This document shows, one piece after another, positions 29,970 to 38,460 of a DNA stretch of 64,000 nt; position 1 is the first letter of the stretch; each line of letters begins with the position of its first letter. The stretch spans positions 124,001 to 188,000 of the forward strand of contig JAFGAR010000101.1 in the NCBI GenBank assembly GCA_016933575.1, read 5' to 3'. The position numbers and the translations under genes are program-made. Source of the DNA: Candidatus Thorarchaeota archaeon (GTDB lineage: Archaea > Asgardarchaeota > Thorarchaeia > Thorarchaeales > Thorarchaeaceae). The notes below the pieces were generated by a model. It made no database searches and was not told the DNA's origin. It saw only the letters and a list, made by a program, of their open reading frames with translations.

Positions 29970-31118
29970 ATGTCTATCGAACTTGATGGAAAACAATTAA
30001 GAGTGATTCCTTGTTCGTGTGCAACCATGGACATCGATGAAAGAATCAAGCTTATTGCTGGTGTTGGCGAAGAAGTTGTCACCATAGAAGAGCTAAGGAC
30101 TCTATTAGAGGAGAAGAAGAATCCAATCGCATATGATGGATTTGAACCATCCGGGATGGCACATCTTCCATTTGGCATCTACAGACCACTATTATTGAAG
30201 GATCTTATTAAAGCTGGAATCCGATTCAAGATTTGGCTTGCTGATTGGTTTGCTTGGATCAATAATAAGATGGGCGGAGATTTAGAGAAGATAAAGACAA
30301 CAGGAGATTATTTCATTGAAGTCTGGAAAGCTGCAGGAGTTCCCACTGATAAGGTTGAGTTTCTATTTGCTTCAGATGCAATGGACACCATAGACTACTG
30401 GGAGCGTGTGATTCGTATTGCGAAGGCTACAACAATTGCCAGAGCAACCAGAGCCCTCACGATTATGGGAAGAAAAGAAGGAGAGATGTCTGAGGTGGCA
30501 GCTTACTTCTATCCTGTCATGCAAGTTGCTGATATCTTCACTCTTGAAGCTGATATCACACAACTAGGTCTTGATCAAAGACGGGCAAACATGTTAGCAC
30601 GAGAAGTCGGACCTAAACTTGGACTCTGGAAACCAGTTGTAATAAGCCATCATATGCTCATCAACCTTGAAGGAGCAAAAGAACCAGAGGGCTTTGATGA
30701 TGAGATGGCTCGGGATTATCATTTGATAGATTCAAAAATGAGTAAGAGCAAACCATCTTCAAGTATCTTTGTGCATGATACTACTGATGAGATTCGTTCT
30801 AAAATTATCGCAGCCTATTGTCCACCAAAAGAAGTGAACGGAAATCCACTATTGGACTATGCCAAAGAGATTATCTTTAGAAAGTATGATGATTTCACCA
30901 TTGAACGAAAGACGAAGTTTGGTGGCGATGTGACCTTCACCAGTTATCAAGATCTTGAGAGTAGTTACACAAAGGGCGACCTTCATCCCATGGATTTGAA
31001 GAATGGAATCATCCTTTATCTAGATGAAATGATTAAACCTATTCGTGAGCATTTCGAAAAGAAAGGAAGTGCTAGCGATCTATACGAGCAAGTAAAGAGC
31101 TATCAGATCACGCGATAA
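29970..31118 (+). CDS. tyrS: Tyrosine--tRNA ligase
   Basis: A class I aminoacyl-tRNA synthetase that charges tRNA-Tyr. The archaeal/eukaryotic form is indicated by YDGFEPSG (residues 55-62), the HIGH-equivalent HLPFG just after it, the tyrosine pocket region with QVADIF, and KMSKSKP near residue 256, where KMSKS is the ATP loop. At 382 aa it is slightly longer than usual, because the first 20 residues precede the normal family start. ATG 30027 (MDIDERIKLI) is a good alternative start. Neither start has a clear ribosome site, so a leaderless message is possible. The 3' end overlaps the convergent flippase-like gene by 11 bases. Confidence 0.95.
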   Translation: MSIELDGKQLRVIPCSCATMDIDERIKLIAGVGEEVVTIEELRTLLEEKKNPIAYDGFEPSGMAHLPFGIYRPLLLKDLIKAGIRFKIWLADWFAWINNKMGGDLEKIKTTGDYFIEVWKAAGVPTDKVEFLFASDAMDTIDYWERVIRIAKATTIARATRALTIMGRKEGEMSEVAAYFYPVMQVADIFTLEADITQLGLDQRRANMLAREVGPKLGLWKPVVISHHMLINLEGAKEPEGFDDEMARDYHLIDSKMSKSKPSSSIFVHDTTDEIRSKIIAAYCPPKEVNGNPLLDYAKEIIFRKYDDFTIERKTKFGGDVTFTSYQDLESSYTKGDLHPMDLKNGIILYLDEMIKPIREHFEKKGSASDLYEQVKSYQITR

Positions 31119-32151
31119 TATCTGTGGGTTTGCTGGTCCTTCTTGTTCGTCTAGTTATGAATGCAAGAGCCACAAATCCTACTATAATACTAAACCAGAG
31201 CGTGAATACACGGATTAGTATAGTTGCCGCACTTGCCAACGTTTCACTCGTTGATAGGAGGAATACTATCAAAGCCATGGATGTAATTTCGTATGTACCA
31301 ACACCTCCTGGTGAGAATGTTAGTGCACCAATAATCGATGCTGCTGAATGAATAAAGGTCGCAGCTAGTAATAGGGAAAGTGACTCAATCGAAAATGATG
31401 GTAGTGACGCATCCCGGAACAGTCCTAGAAGTATCCAGAGTTCAAGACATTCCATAAACCATCCTGGTACACTGACTGCTGTACTGATCAACATCGGTTT
31501 GGGACTTAATGTCTGAATCATAGTTGATTCAATAAGATCACAGCTGTCTTGGAATCGCTTCAGAGGACCAAATGAGGTCATCCGTTTCAATATCTTTTGA
31601 TAGAATGTTCGATTTCCAAGGACAATTGCTCCAGCAAGCGCAATCCCTCCCAATAGTAGCACAGCTAGTATTTGGTCTCCTGCGTTGATACCAAAGGTAA
31701 ATCCGAGAACAGCAAGTATCACTAATGCAAGAAGATCTGTAACTCGCTCTGAAACGACTACAGGCATGGTCTTCGCAACAGGTGTTCCATCATGAGTCTG
31801 CACAAAATATCCCTTTACAATTTCTCCTATTTTTCCGGGTGTAGCAGTCAGAGTGAATCCTGCAAGAAAGATGCTGAAACTATCTCTATGACTCAAGTGT
31901 ACATTAATTCTATGAAGGTAGTACTGCCATTTGAAATACCTGATAATATAGTTCAGAAAGGATAGAATCATCATCAGGGGCAGGACCCAGTACCAAGGAA
32001 TCGCAGCTAACGCAATCAGTACATCATCGATTTTTCCATAGAGGGCGACTAGGGCAAAGATCAACACGCTAAAGATTACAAATACGAACAGCTTCTTTGA
32101 ACTGATGAACGTTGAGCCTGATAGAACCTTTTCTTCTTCACCAGGAATCAT
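31108..32151 (-). CDS. Lysylphosphatidylglycerol synthase TM-type flippase-like protein
   Basis: About 347 aa with some eight membrane helices. It has the family hallmarks of the LPG_synthase_TM/UPF0104 proteins: an early LLPLMI-type helix, the short conserved GKIGEIVKGYF loop and the following VVSERVTDL segment. Bacterial relatives flip aminoacylated lipids, and archaeal ones often sit beside glycosyl or prenyl transferases. Here it is the last gene of a UbiA-PHP cassette, so it may move a polyprenyl-linked product across the membrane (inference). ATG 32151 is chosen because GGAGG lies 7 bases upstream. It starts inside the end of the PHP gene (14-base overlap). Confidence 0.8.
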   Translation of the reverse strand: MIPGEEEKVLSGSTFISSKKLFVFVIFSVLIFALVALYGKIDDVLIALAAIPWYWVLPLMMILSFLNYIIRYFKWQYYLHRINVHLSHRDSFSIFLAGFTLTATPGKIGEIVKGYFVQTHDGTPVAKTMPVVVSERVTDLLALVILAVLGFTFGINAGDQILAVLLLGGIALAGAIVLGNRTFYQKILKRMTSFGPLKRFQDSCDLIESTMIQTLSPKPMLISTAVSVPGWFMECLELWILLGLFRDASLPSFSIESLSLLLAATFIHSAASIIGALTFSPGGVGTYEITSMALIVFLLSTSETLASAATILIRVFTLWFSIIVGFVALAFITRRTRRTSKPTDIIA

Positions 32152-32818
32152 AGGCAAGCCTCCGTATCCTTTGCCAGAACATAGTTGGAAAATGTAAGAA
32201 GAATATCGAAGGATATCCAGTGATCTGTGTCCTTCCTCTCTTCAGTTCGTTAAAGATGTCGTCAGCACTAGTGATATCTTGCAACCAAGTTTTAGCGTGT
32301 CCCATCTCCAAAAAGGAATGGCCATCGCTTCCAGCTGTCATTGGTTTATTGAGCCTTTTCGCTAGCCTCTGTGCTCTTTTATTGAAGAGGTTAATGATAC
32401 AGCGTGAATTGATACCCTCTATGAGGTCAACATGTTTGATTATGAGTGCATCGGGCAATCCTCTCCTGATTGCAGCATATTTTCTTAGAGGATCCATAGG
32501 ATGAGGGAGAACAACAAGTCCATTCATATCATGAACATCATCCGAAATCTCTTCGAAAGTTCTGTTTTCAATATGCTCTGTGACGAATAGTCCTATGACT
32601 TCTCCATAGTCTTTTGATTTGTACTCGCAGGCAGGAATTATGAACCGACCATCCCGTTCAATGACTTTTAGCGTAGCCGCTCTGTGGTGTTCTGTCGGAG
32701 CAACACCTCTTAGTCCCTTCTTCTTCATCATCTTAAAGAGACCATATGGGCTTTGAAAGCCGTCCTTCGAATTGAGAGTATGCATATGCAAATCAAATGC
32801 AGAAAGACGTTCACTCAT
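32138..32818 (-). CDS. PHP-domain phosphoesterase
   Basis: About 226 aa, a single-domain PHP metallo-phosphoesterase. Visible metal-binding motifs are DLHMHT near the N-terminus, TEHHR about 35 residues later, VVLPHP in the middle and GSDGH near the C-terminus. These cover the usual histidine/aspartate metal centre. Substrates in the family vary (histidinol phosphate, nucleic acids, sugar phosphates), so none is assigned. ATG 32818 is preferred because AGGTGA lies 5 bases upstream. ATG 32827 would add three residues. It lies directly after the UbiA-type gene and overlaps the flippase-like gene, so all three are probably one transcript. Confidence 0.8.
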   Translation of the reverse strand: MSERLSAFDLHMHTLNSKDGFQSPYGLFKMMKKKGLRGVAPTEHHRAATLKVIERDGRFIIPACEYKSKDYGEVIGLFVTEHIENRTFEEISDDVHDMNGLVVLPHPMDPLRKYAAIRRGLPDALIIKHVDLIEGINSRCIINLFNKRAQRLAKRLNKPMTAGSDGHSFLEMGHAKTWLQDITSADDIFNELKRGRTQITGYPSIFFLHFPTMFWQRIRRLAYDSW

Positions 32819-32827
32819 TGAATTCAC

Positions 32828-33826
32828 CTAAGGGAAAAGGGGTGGAAATAGAGTTTCCAAATAATCGAGAGCAATTTGGAACAATGATCCTACGAAATCA
32901 AGCACCATCTCCCAGAAGAACAAAGTCCAGGCTAATACCAATAGAAAGAGAATTCCTCCAATGAAAATACCCTTATCTTTGATTGCCAGATGGGGCTTTC
33001 TTCCAACCGGGCTTCCGATGTGAATTAAGTAAACGTATCTTAAGATTAATCCTGCAAGGATTGGAACTGTAAGCATTACAGGTTGTTGTTCCATCCGCTC
33101 TGCAAAGTTATTGTAGCAATAGAGTGTGTAGAATATTACAAACCATGTTGCAGACATAGAAATCCCATGATCAAGTATGGTGTCTGTGTATTGTGTAAAG
33201 ACGGGTTTGTGTGTGACAGCATCTTTACCTAAGTACTGCAATTCGTTCTTACGTTTACCAAATCCGAGTACTAGTGCAAAGAAAAACACTCCAATGACAA
33301 GCCATGATGTGAATGGAATTCTTAGCAGAACTGCTCCGGATATTGCTCTAATTACGAATCCAACAGCAATCGTTACTACATCAATAATTGCCCATTTTCT
33401 AAGATATGCATTATAGAGTTGTGAAGTAATTATGTATAAGATAACTAAGATAAAGAAAATCCAGTAAAGAATGAAGGAAAGAAAAAGACCTCCTGCTAGA
33501 AGAATAACTGCGAATAATTTTGCTGTACTTCTCTGGATTGCTCCAGAAGGCAATGGTCTATTCCTCTTCTCTGGATGAGCCGCATCTGCTTCTAAATCTT
33601 GGATATCATTAAGAATATATGTTGCACTTGAAACAGCACAGAAGGCCAAAAATCCTAGAATTAGTGGCAAGTGGAGGGAATAGAATCTTGTGAAATCCAG
33701 AATTGGTGGAGTTTCAATCCATGGATATACTTGAGGTACTTGATAAAATACGATTGCCAAGAAAACAAGTAAATTCTTGTACCACTGAGCAGGTCTCATC
33801 AATCTGATAAAGTCACTAGCAGCCAT
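32828..33826 (-). CDS. UbiA-family prenyltransferase, decaprenyl-phosphate phosphoribosyltransferase-like
   Basis: A 332-aa polytopic protein with about nine membrane helices. Motif 1, NDIQDLEAD (residues 73-81), is the metal-diphosphate site, followed by the HPEKRNRPLPSG loop. Motif 2 is a helix with DVVTIAVGFVIRAISGA. The opening RPAQWYKN and the KRNRPLPSG/GFGKRKNEL segments resemble decaprenyl-phosphate phosphoribosyltransferase (Mycobacterium Rv3806c) more than quinone or digeranylgeranyl transferases. That enzyme moves phosphoribose from PRPP to polyprenyl phosphate in the membrane. The substrate assignment here is inference. GGAG is 8 bases before the ATG. Confidence 0.8.
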   Translation of the reverse strand: MAASDFIRLMRPAQWYKNLLVFLAIVFYQVPQVYPWIETPPILDFTRFYSLHLPLILGFLAFCAVSSATYILNDIQDLEADAAHPEKRNRPLPSGAIQRSTAKLFAVILLAGGLFLSFILYWIFFILVILYIITSQLYNAYLRKWAIIDVVTIAVGFVIRAISGAVLLRIPFTSWLVIGVFFFALVLGFGKRKNELQYLGKDAVTHKPVFTQYTDTILDHGISMSATWFVIFYTLYCYNNFAERMEQQPVMLTVPILAGLILRYVYLIHIGSPVGRKPHLAIKDKGIFIGGILFLLVLAWTLFFWEMVLDFVGSLFQIALDYLETLFPPLFP

Positions 33827-33841
33827 TCTGGATTCTCCTAT

Positions 33842-34921
33842 TTATTCTGTATACGAATTCCAAAGAGCACCCCATTCAGTTTCCTCGAGGAACCATTTGA
33901 CCCATTTCTTACCCTTCAAAGGAAGCCAAATTCCATCATGATAGAGACCTGAAAGCTGTGTCGGAAGCCACATCAATGGTGACTTAAACAAGAATGTTTC
34001 CATCCCCGGGAATTTTAAGAAACCACGATTCCATGTAATAACAGGGCTCTTTCCTGTACTAAGATGGAAGTTAGGGAGATCTTCCCATGATTCAAAATCA
34101 CCCACGATTTCAATCTTTTCTGGATCAGACTCTCCTAGTCCCAAGTCTTTAGCAATTCGAAGTTTATGAACAAGTCTTTGATCAATGCCCATTAGACGTG
34201 TTTGGACCGTATCTGCTGCGACCATATCGCTGGTAGCTATAAGCACGTTGCCAACCTTAGGAATCATAGTTCTTGGGCCTGCGCCATCTCCAATGATCGT
34301 ACCATCAGTCAAGACATATTCAGAATGCGAGATTGTTTGTTGCAAGAGTAGTAAGTCCACAAGTACTTCATGGATCTTAAGATGTGCAAGATGTCTATTC
34401 TTTGTCAGATAGAGCCCAAATGAGTCCTTTAATGCACCCGTCATCTGAGTGTGTCCATGCGTCTTGACTGTTGGAAGATGGATAATATTCGTACCAAAGA
34501 TTTCCTTTGGTGCAATCGTTTCACCAAAGATGTCCTTCAGGACAAGTGTTTTTTTAGGCAAGTCAACATCGACATAGGTTGCATTGATTAGTGGCAGAAA
34601 CTTGATTCCATGTTTCTTGATTACTGGATACCAGTTATTATTCCTAACTCCCGCGAATATGTTTGTTACAACTGTTTCGTTCTCAACAGCTTGGATTTTC
34701 CGATTGTCAAAACCATCCGCAATTAATTTTCTAAGTAGCCCATCAAAGATGTAGGGATTAGTCGAACACGCTGGATACAATTTGCTCCAAGACAGGTTCA
34801 ATTTGATAGTTGTGGCGACATCTTTCGATACGAACTTATCATAATCTGATAAGTCCATGACCCTAGCTATATCATCAAATATTGTCTTTGGATTTGTTTT
34901 AACAACAGCAACCTTTGGCAT
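33842..34921 (-). CDS. DUF362 domain protein
   Basis: A 359-aa soluble protein of the DUF362 family, recognised by IHLPTVKTHGHTQMTGALKD in the middle and the TDGTIIGDGAGP segment that follows. Many family members carry an extra ferredoxin-type domain. I see no Cys cluster here, so this is the short, iron-sulfur-free form. Its biochemical activity is not established to my knowledge. It is 15 bases upstream of the UbiA-type gene on the same strand, so it is probably co-transcribed with the lipid cassette. A 135-base gap separates it from the phosphatase upstream. Confidence 0.75.
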   Translation of the reverse strand: MPKVAVVKTNPKTIFDDIARVMDLSDYDKFVSKDVATTIKLNLSWSKLYPACSTNPYIFDGLLRKLIADGFDNRKIQAVENETVVTNIFAGVRNNNWYPVIKKHGIKFLPLINATYVDVDLPKKTLVLKDIFGETIAPKEIFGTNIIHLPTVKTHGHTQMTGALKDSFGLYLTKNRHLAHLKIHEVLVDLLLLQQTISHSEYVLTDGTIIGDGAGPRTMIPKVGNVLIATSDMVAADTVQTRLMGIDQRLVHKLRIAKDLGLGESDPEKIEIVGDFESWEDLPNFHLSTGKSPVITWNRGFLKFPGMETFLFKSPLMWLPTQLSGLYHDGIWLPLKGKKWVKWFLEETEWGALWNSYTE

Positions 34922-35056
34922 TATGGAATCAACTCAGTATGATGCATTGGGTCTATGTGCTGTTGTTTTCATCAAGTTCTTCTTAATAACTTGACTCAAT
35001 GGTTACCTTTGTACTATTGCTCCAAACTTCATCTATTGGACTTTGTCATGAATTTC

Positions 35057-35899
35057 CTAAAGACTCAGTAACTCAGTAGATAATTCAGACCCAAGTCGAA
35101 CAATTTTAGGTCTAACGCGAGGACCATAAGTAGCACTAAAAATACTAATCAATCGATCATTGAAGAATAGCCTGTATCCTTCGGGAAATACTTCATGAGC
35201 GCGAAACATCTTCTTAGCGTCAATATCTTTCATGAATCTATTGAAAGCCTCAGCACCATAGGTACGAGCTCTATCACTTCTCATGTTGGGTCTAAATTTG
35301 AAATCATTGTCTTGGGGGTCATTCCAGACTATCTGAAAGATTACATCATCAGGAAAATTCGGATTTCTTCTGTTTCTACTCTGTATCTCTTCAATAGTAG
35401 AGATTCCTTCTGGAATACCACCATGACATGCAAAGATAGACTTCTCATGATAGCATGCAATTGGAAGTATTTCAAACACTCTCGAATAGTGTTTGAATAA
35501 ATCAAAAGAATAGACACGAGTGACCTCATTATAGAAACCATAACGAGCAGCAACATCATCGGATTCATGGTTACCCCTGAGCATTGTGACTCTTGATGGA
35601 GAAACCAACAACAATGACATGACAAGATTGAAAGTTTCAATTTGATTAGGTCCTCGATCAGCATAGTCGCCAAGGAAGACAAAATGATGCTTCTCGTATT
35701 TTTCCATGTATCTTTTTACTGAGAGTGCGCAATCAAGTTCGCCATGAAGGTCACCTACAAATATCACATTCTTGTCAGGGATATCCACAACATTTGGACT
35801 CTCTCGATACTGATCTTGAACTAATCCAGACAAGTGCCATATTTCATCTCTCGAAAGATTGGTCTTTCCATTGAGTACAGCACTTACGGTTTCGTCCAT
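35057..35899 (-). CDS. PPP-family serine/threonine protein phosphatase
   Basis: A 280-aa metallophosphatase with the full PPP signature: GDLHGE (49-54), GDYADRGP (77-84), RGNHE (108-112) and HGG (159-161). These hold the dinuclear metal centre and catalytic His. The order and spacing are those of the eukaryotic PP1/PP2A/calcineurin catalytic core rather than general calcineurin-like esterases. It should remove phosphate from Ser/Thr residues of proteins. The gene follows the LOG-family gene with a 10-base gap and the pseudo-GTPase gene before that, which suggests a signalling role. No kinase is next to it. Confidence 0.88.
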   Translation of the reverse strand: MDETVSAVLNGKTNLSRDEIWHLSGLVQDQYRESPNVVDIPDKNVIFVGDLHGELDCALSVKRYMEKYEKHHFVFLGDYADRGPNQIETFNLVMSLLLVSPSRVTMLRGNHESDDVAARYGFYNEVTRVYSFDLFKHYSRVFEILPIACYHEKSIFACHGGIPEGISTIEEIQSRNRRNPNFPDDVIFQIVWNDPQDNDFKFRPNMRSDRARTYGAEAFNRFMKDIDAKKMFRAHEVFPEGYRLFFNDRLISIFSATYGPRVRPKIVRLGSELSTELLSL

Positions 35900-35909
35900 A
35901 TCATTACAC

Positions 35910-36413
35910 CTATTCCCAACCTAGAACCTTGACAATGATATCTAATGCCTCTTCGGGTGTTTTTGCTGAATGGACAATATCGTTTCTTCTCTCATCGATT
36001 TGTGTTCCTGCAAGTTTTGCGGCCCATCCTCCTGAGGATTCCATTGAAACTACAAGTTTGTCCGAGAACCATGCAATAGCGATTTCACTCAAAGTACCAG
36101 CTGAACCATCAATGGCAATAACCGCATCTCCAGCCTTTGCAACCAAGAAATTTCGCGCATATCCGAGACCGGTTGGGATTGCTATGTCGATATACTGATT
36201 TGCATGTTCTTTGAAATCCGACGGGAGAATTCCTATGGTCAATCCATTGAATTTCTTGGCTCCTCGGGATGCTGCTTCCATGACGCCACCAAGTCCCCCA
36301 GATGCAAGGGCAATTCCCCTCTTCGCTATTTCTTCGCCTAGTTTCTCAGCAAGGGTAAGAATCTCTTCATTAGAATCTGAACCACCAATTACAGATATTA
36401 TTCTAAGAGGCAT
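35910..36413 (-). CDS. LOG/TIGR00725-family nucleotide-binding protein
   Basis: A 167-aa Rossmann-like protein. It shows the family pattern: a phosphate loop near the N-terminus (SVIGGSDSNEE), LASGGLGGVMEAASRGA, and DGSAGTLSEIAIAW at the place of the PGGxGTxxE motif. In LOG enzymes that motif hydrolyses nucleoside 5'-monophosphates to free base and ribose phosphate. Here PGG is replaced by DGS, the sort of change seen in the TIGR00725 subgroup, so enzymatic activity is uncertain. Spacings of 10 bases on each side tie it to the pseudo-GTPase and phosphatase genes. Confidence 0.75.
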   Translation of the reverse strand: MPLRIISVIGGSDSNEEILTLAEKLGEEIAKRGIALASGGLGGVMEAASRGAKKFNGLTIGILPSDFKEHANQYIDIAIPTGLGYARNFLVAKAGDAVIAIDGSAGTLSEIAIAWFSDKLVVSMESSGGWAAKLAGTQIDERRNDIVHSAKTPEEALDIIVKVLGWE

Positions 36414-36423
36414 AATCAGGCTC

Positions 36424-37563
36424 TCATTTTTTCTTCATTGATTTCTCAAGAGCATGAAGTTTTCTTTTGAGCATATTGTAAGCGGATTCAGGTAGTTTCC
36501 CATCCTCGACTCTTTTGAGTGCAATCTCCATCAATGACTTCTTTCCATAAAGGTCTCTCTTATCCGCTGATATAAGCTTGAGAAAATCATCGGATTCAAT
36601 GATTTCTGATTGTGGGTCGAATTTTCCGCAAAAGCTTGCCCGTTGTATTTGCATTTTAACATGGTTTGGTATATTTCTCTCATTGAGAGCAATGATTTTA
36701 GCTACTGTCAATAGAGCTCTTTGACCAATTTTCTGAGAGGACCATCCAGAATCTACAGCAATTATACAGAGCTTTGTATTTCTCTTGCAGTCATTAAGGC
36801 AATAATCACATATCTTTGGTTCTAATTTTACTATTCCAGACCTTAAGGAAATCAATGCTTTTCCCTCAGTCAATTCTACAACACATGACTCGCCTATCAT
36901 ACGTACTCCTTGATCCAGTAGTATCCGTTGTATCTCATCTACCTCATCATCAGTTGATTCTGGTTCAGAACTAGATTGTAGTGCTGGTTCATATGCTGGG
37001 CATCTATCCTCGTTAAGTGTAATGATTGTTGGAATGTCTTCTTCAATTTGCCCTCTTTTAGTTAGTCTTTGCGCAACAATCTGGATGATATCTGATATCT
37101 CATGAGCATCAGAATGCTGATAGGTTTCAACCGATGATGCAATAAACTCCTTAACTCTCAATTCTGCATCATCACTCTGACCAAGAACTAATACAAATGT
37201 ATTTGATTTAATATTCAGAGAGAGTGAACTGAGAATATTGTGTAGCTCAACGAGATCTTCAGATCTTAAGACAACAATAACTGCACGGTGTCCTTTTATG
37301 AAGTTCTGGCTAAGACCTGCGACCCGTTCATTTTGAGGTATTGCCCATAGTTGAAGAATAATACTAAACTCATCATAATCTTCGTATTTAGCTACTCCAA
37401 GACTGAGACCCAGACTATTGTATAACTGATTTGACACTAAATTTCCTGATGCTTGTGATAAGAAACCGGTCTGTAAACTAAGGTTTCTACCTACTACTAA
37501 GACTTTGTAAATCATTCTGGCTTTTAGTATCTGCGTAGACATTCTCACTAATACACTACACAT
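36424..37563 (-). CDS. Degenerate Ras-like GTPase (pseudo-GTPase) with Cys-rich C-terminal domain
   Basis: A 379-aa protein whose first half follows a small-GTPase fold while the nucleotide motifs are broken. From MIYKVLVVG, the P-loop position reads GRNLSLQT (the G and K of GxxxxGKT are replaced by L and Q). The G3 region reads LQLWAIPQNER where LQIWDTAGQER would be expected, and is followed by FIKGHRAVIVVL. The G4 position reads GQSDD instead of NKxD. The C-terminal part has a CDYC-x3-C-x6-C cluster that may bind zinc and a basic helical end. Starts at 37542 (MSTQ) or 37515 (MIYK) are also possible. It is first in a probable operon with LOG-family and PPP phosphatase genes. I infer a non-GTP-binding scaffold or regulator. 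Confidence 0.65.
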   Translation of the reverse strand: MCSVLVRMSTQILKARMIYKVLVVGRNLSLQTGFLSQASGNLVSNQLYNSLGLSLGVAKYEDYDEFSIILQLWAIPQNERVAGLSQNFIKGHRAVIVVLRSEDLVELHNILSSLSLNIKSNTFVLVLGQSDDAELRVKEFIASSVETYQHSDAHEISDIIQIVAQRLTKRGQIEEDIPTIITLNEDRCPAYEPALQSSSEPESTDDEVDEIQRILLDQGVRMIGESCVVELTEGKALISLRSGIVKLEPKICDYCLNDCKRNTKLCIIAVDSGWSSQKIGQRALLTVAKIIALNERNIPNHVKMQIQRASFCGKFDPQSEIIESDDFLKLISADKRDLYGKKSLMEIALKRVEDGKLPESAYNMLKRKLHALEKSMKKK

Positions 37564-37633
37564 CTGTCAACTAATAACTATTGGTCAGAGAAGAATATTC
37601 ATTTCCCACAATGTCAATATCATTTTGATAACA

Positions 37634-37996
37634 ATGGTCCAATTATTTCGAGCGGAGAATAGTGAAGGTATTCCTCGTTCTGGTTACAGTGCAAGATACA
37701 TTGCAGATGTGAAATTCAGAACAAAAATAGAGAGTGGAGGATTTATTTTAGTAACCATCCCAACGGGCACATCATCAACTCCTCATTCTCATGTAGAATT
37801 AGAAGAGGTTTTTGTTGCTCTATCAGAAGTTGAATTGCACGTCAATGATACTATATTGCATCTTTCACTTGGTGATACTGTTATTGTAGAACCCGGGGAG
37901 AATCATTCTTTCAGAGGAATTGGTCATTCAGATAGCATTATTCTCGCTATTAAATTTCCAAATATCAAGGATGATAAGATTGTACCATCTTCTTAG
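37634..37996 (+). CDS. Small cupin-domain protein
   Basis: A single-domain cupin of about 120 aa. The first metal motif is visible as PHSHVELEEVF and the second as PGENHSF, giving three His and one Glu as likely metal ligands. Function cannot be assigned, because such cupins include sugar isomerases, dioxygenases and ligand sensors. ATG 37634 is preferred over the in-frame TTG at 37625. Neither has a ribosome site, so the transcript may be leaderless. Its stop overlaps the convergent gene stop by 4 bases. Confidence 0.75.
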   Translation: MVQLFRAENSEGIPRSGYSARYIADVKFRTKIESGGFILVTIPTGTSSTPHSHVELEEVFVALSEVELHVNDTILHLSLGDTVIVEPGENHSFRGIGHSDSIILAIKFPNIKDDKIVPSS

Positions 37997-38460
37997 TATT
38001 CATCAAGATCAAATTCATCATCATCATCATCATCAAAGATGATATCAACAGATCCGATTCCACTTCTTAGATGGGATTGGGGAACTACTCTTCTGATTAC
38101 CCTATCAAACTCTCGCCATTCTCTATGACGTTTATATCTACCAAAGAAGCCTGCAATGGTCACAGCAGCAAATGCAAGTACACCTGTGAGAATTAGTTCA
38201 ATTCTTGAATCGAACATACTTGATCCTGCACTTAAGGCTAATACAAGAATTCCACCAAGAATTAGAATGTTTAAAGAACAGTCACAAGTTATATTGAGTT
38301 GTGGCGGACCAACTTGAAAATCATCGGGATCAGTACCTGGTGCTAAATTGAGATAGTAATTGAAAATAGCTGTTGCTAGAATGACTACAATCAATATCAC
38401 AAAGATTAGTGGATCCACCTTTCTATCCTTCCGTTTCAATAGACTAATCAGGTCCTGCAA
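37993..38460 (-). CDS. Small membrane protein with poly-Asp tail
   Basis: 155 aa, unrecognised. A basic N-terminus (LLKRKDRK) precedes a membrane helix (FVILIVVILATAIFNYYL), and two more follow (LILGGILVLALSAG and ELILTGVLAFAAVTIAGFF). The cytoplasmic end is very acidic (six Asp in a row, then EFDLDEY) and is encoded by a TCA/TGA trinucleotide run at 38015-38035. The start lies inside the upstream PIN gene (17-base overlap), so the two are translationally coupled. Confidence 0.6.
   Translation of the reverse strand: MQDLISLLKRKDRKVDPLIFVILIVVILATAIFNYYLNLAPGTDPDDFQVGPPQLNITCDCSLNILILGGILVLALSAGSSMFDSRIELILTGVLAFAAVTIAGFFGRYKRHREWREFDRVIRRVVPQSHLRSGIGSVDIIFDDDDDDEFDLDEY
38015..38035. repeat. 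Trinucleotide microsatellite (TCA)7
   Basis: Seven TCA units read on the plus strand encode the poly-Asp tail of the small membrane protein on the minus strand. Length variation here would change only the number of acidic residues. Confidence 0.6.
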
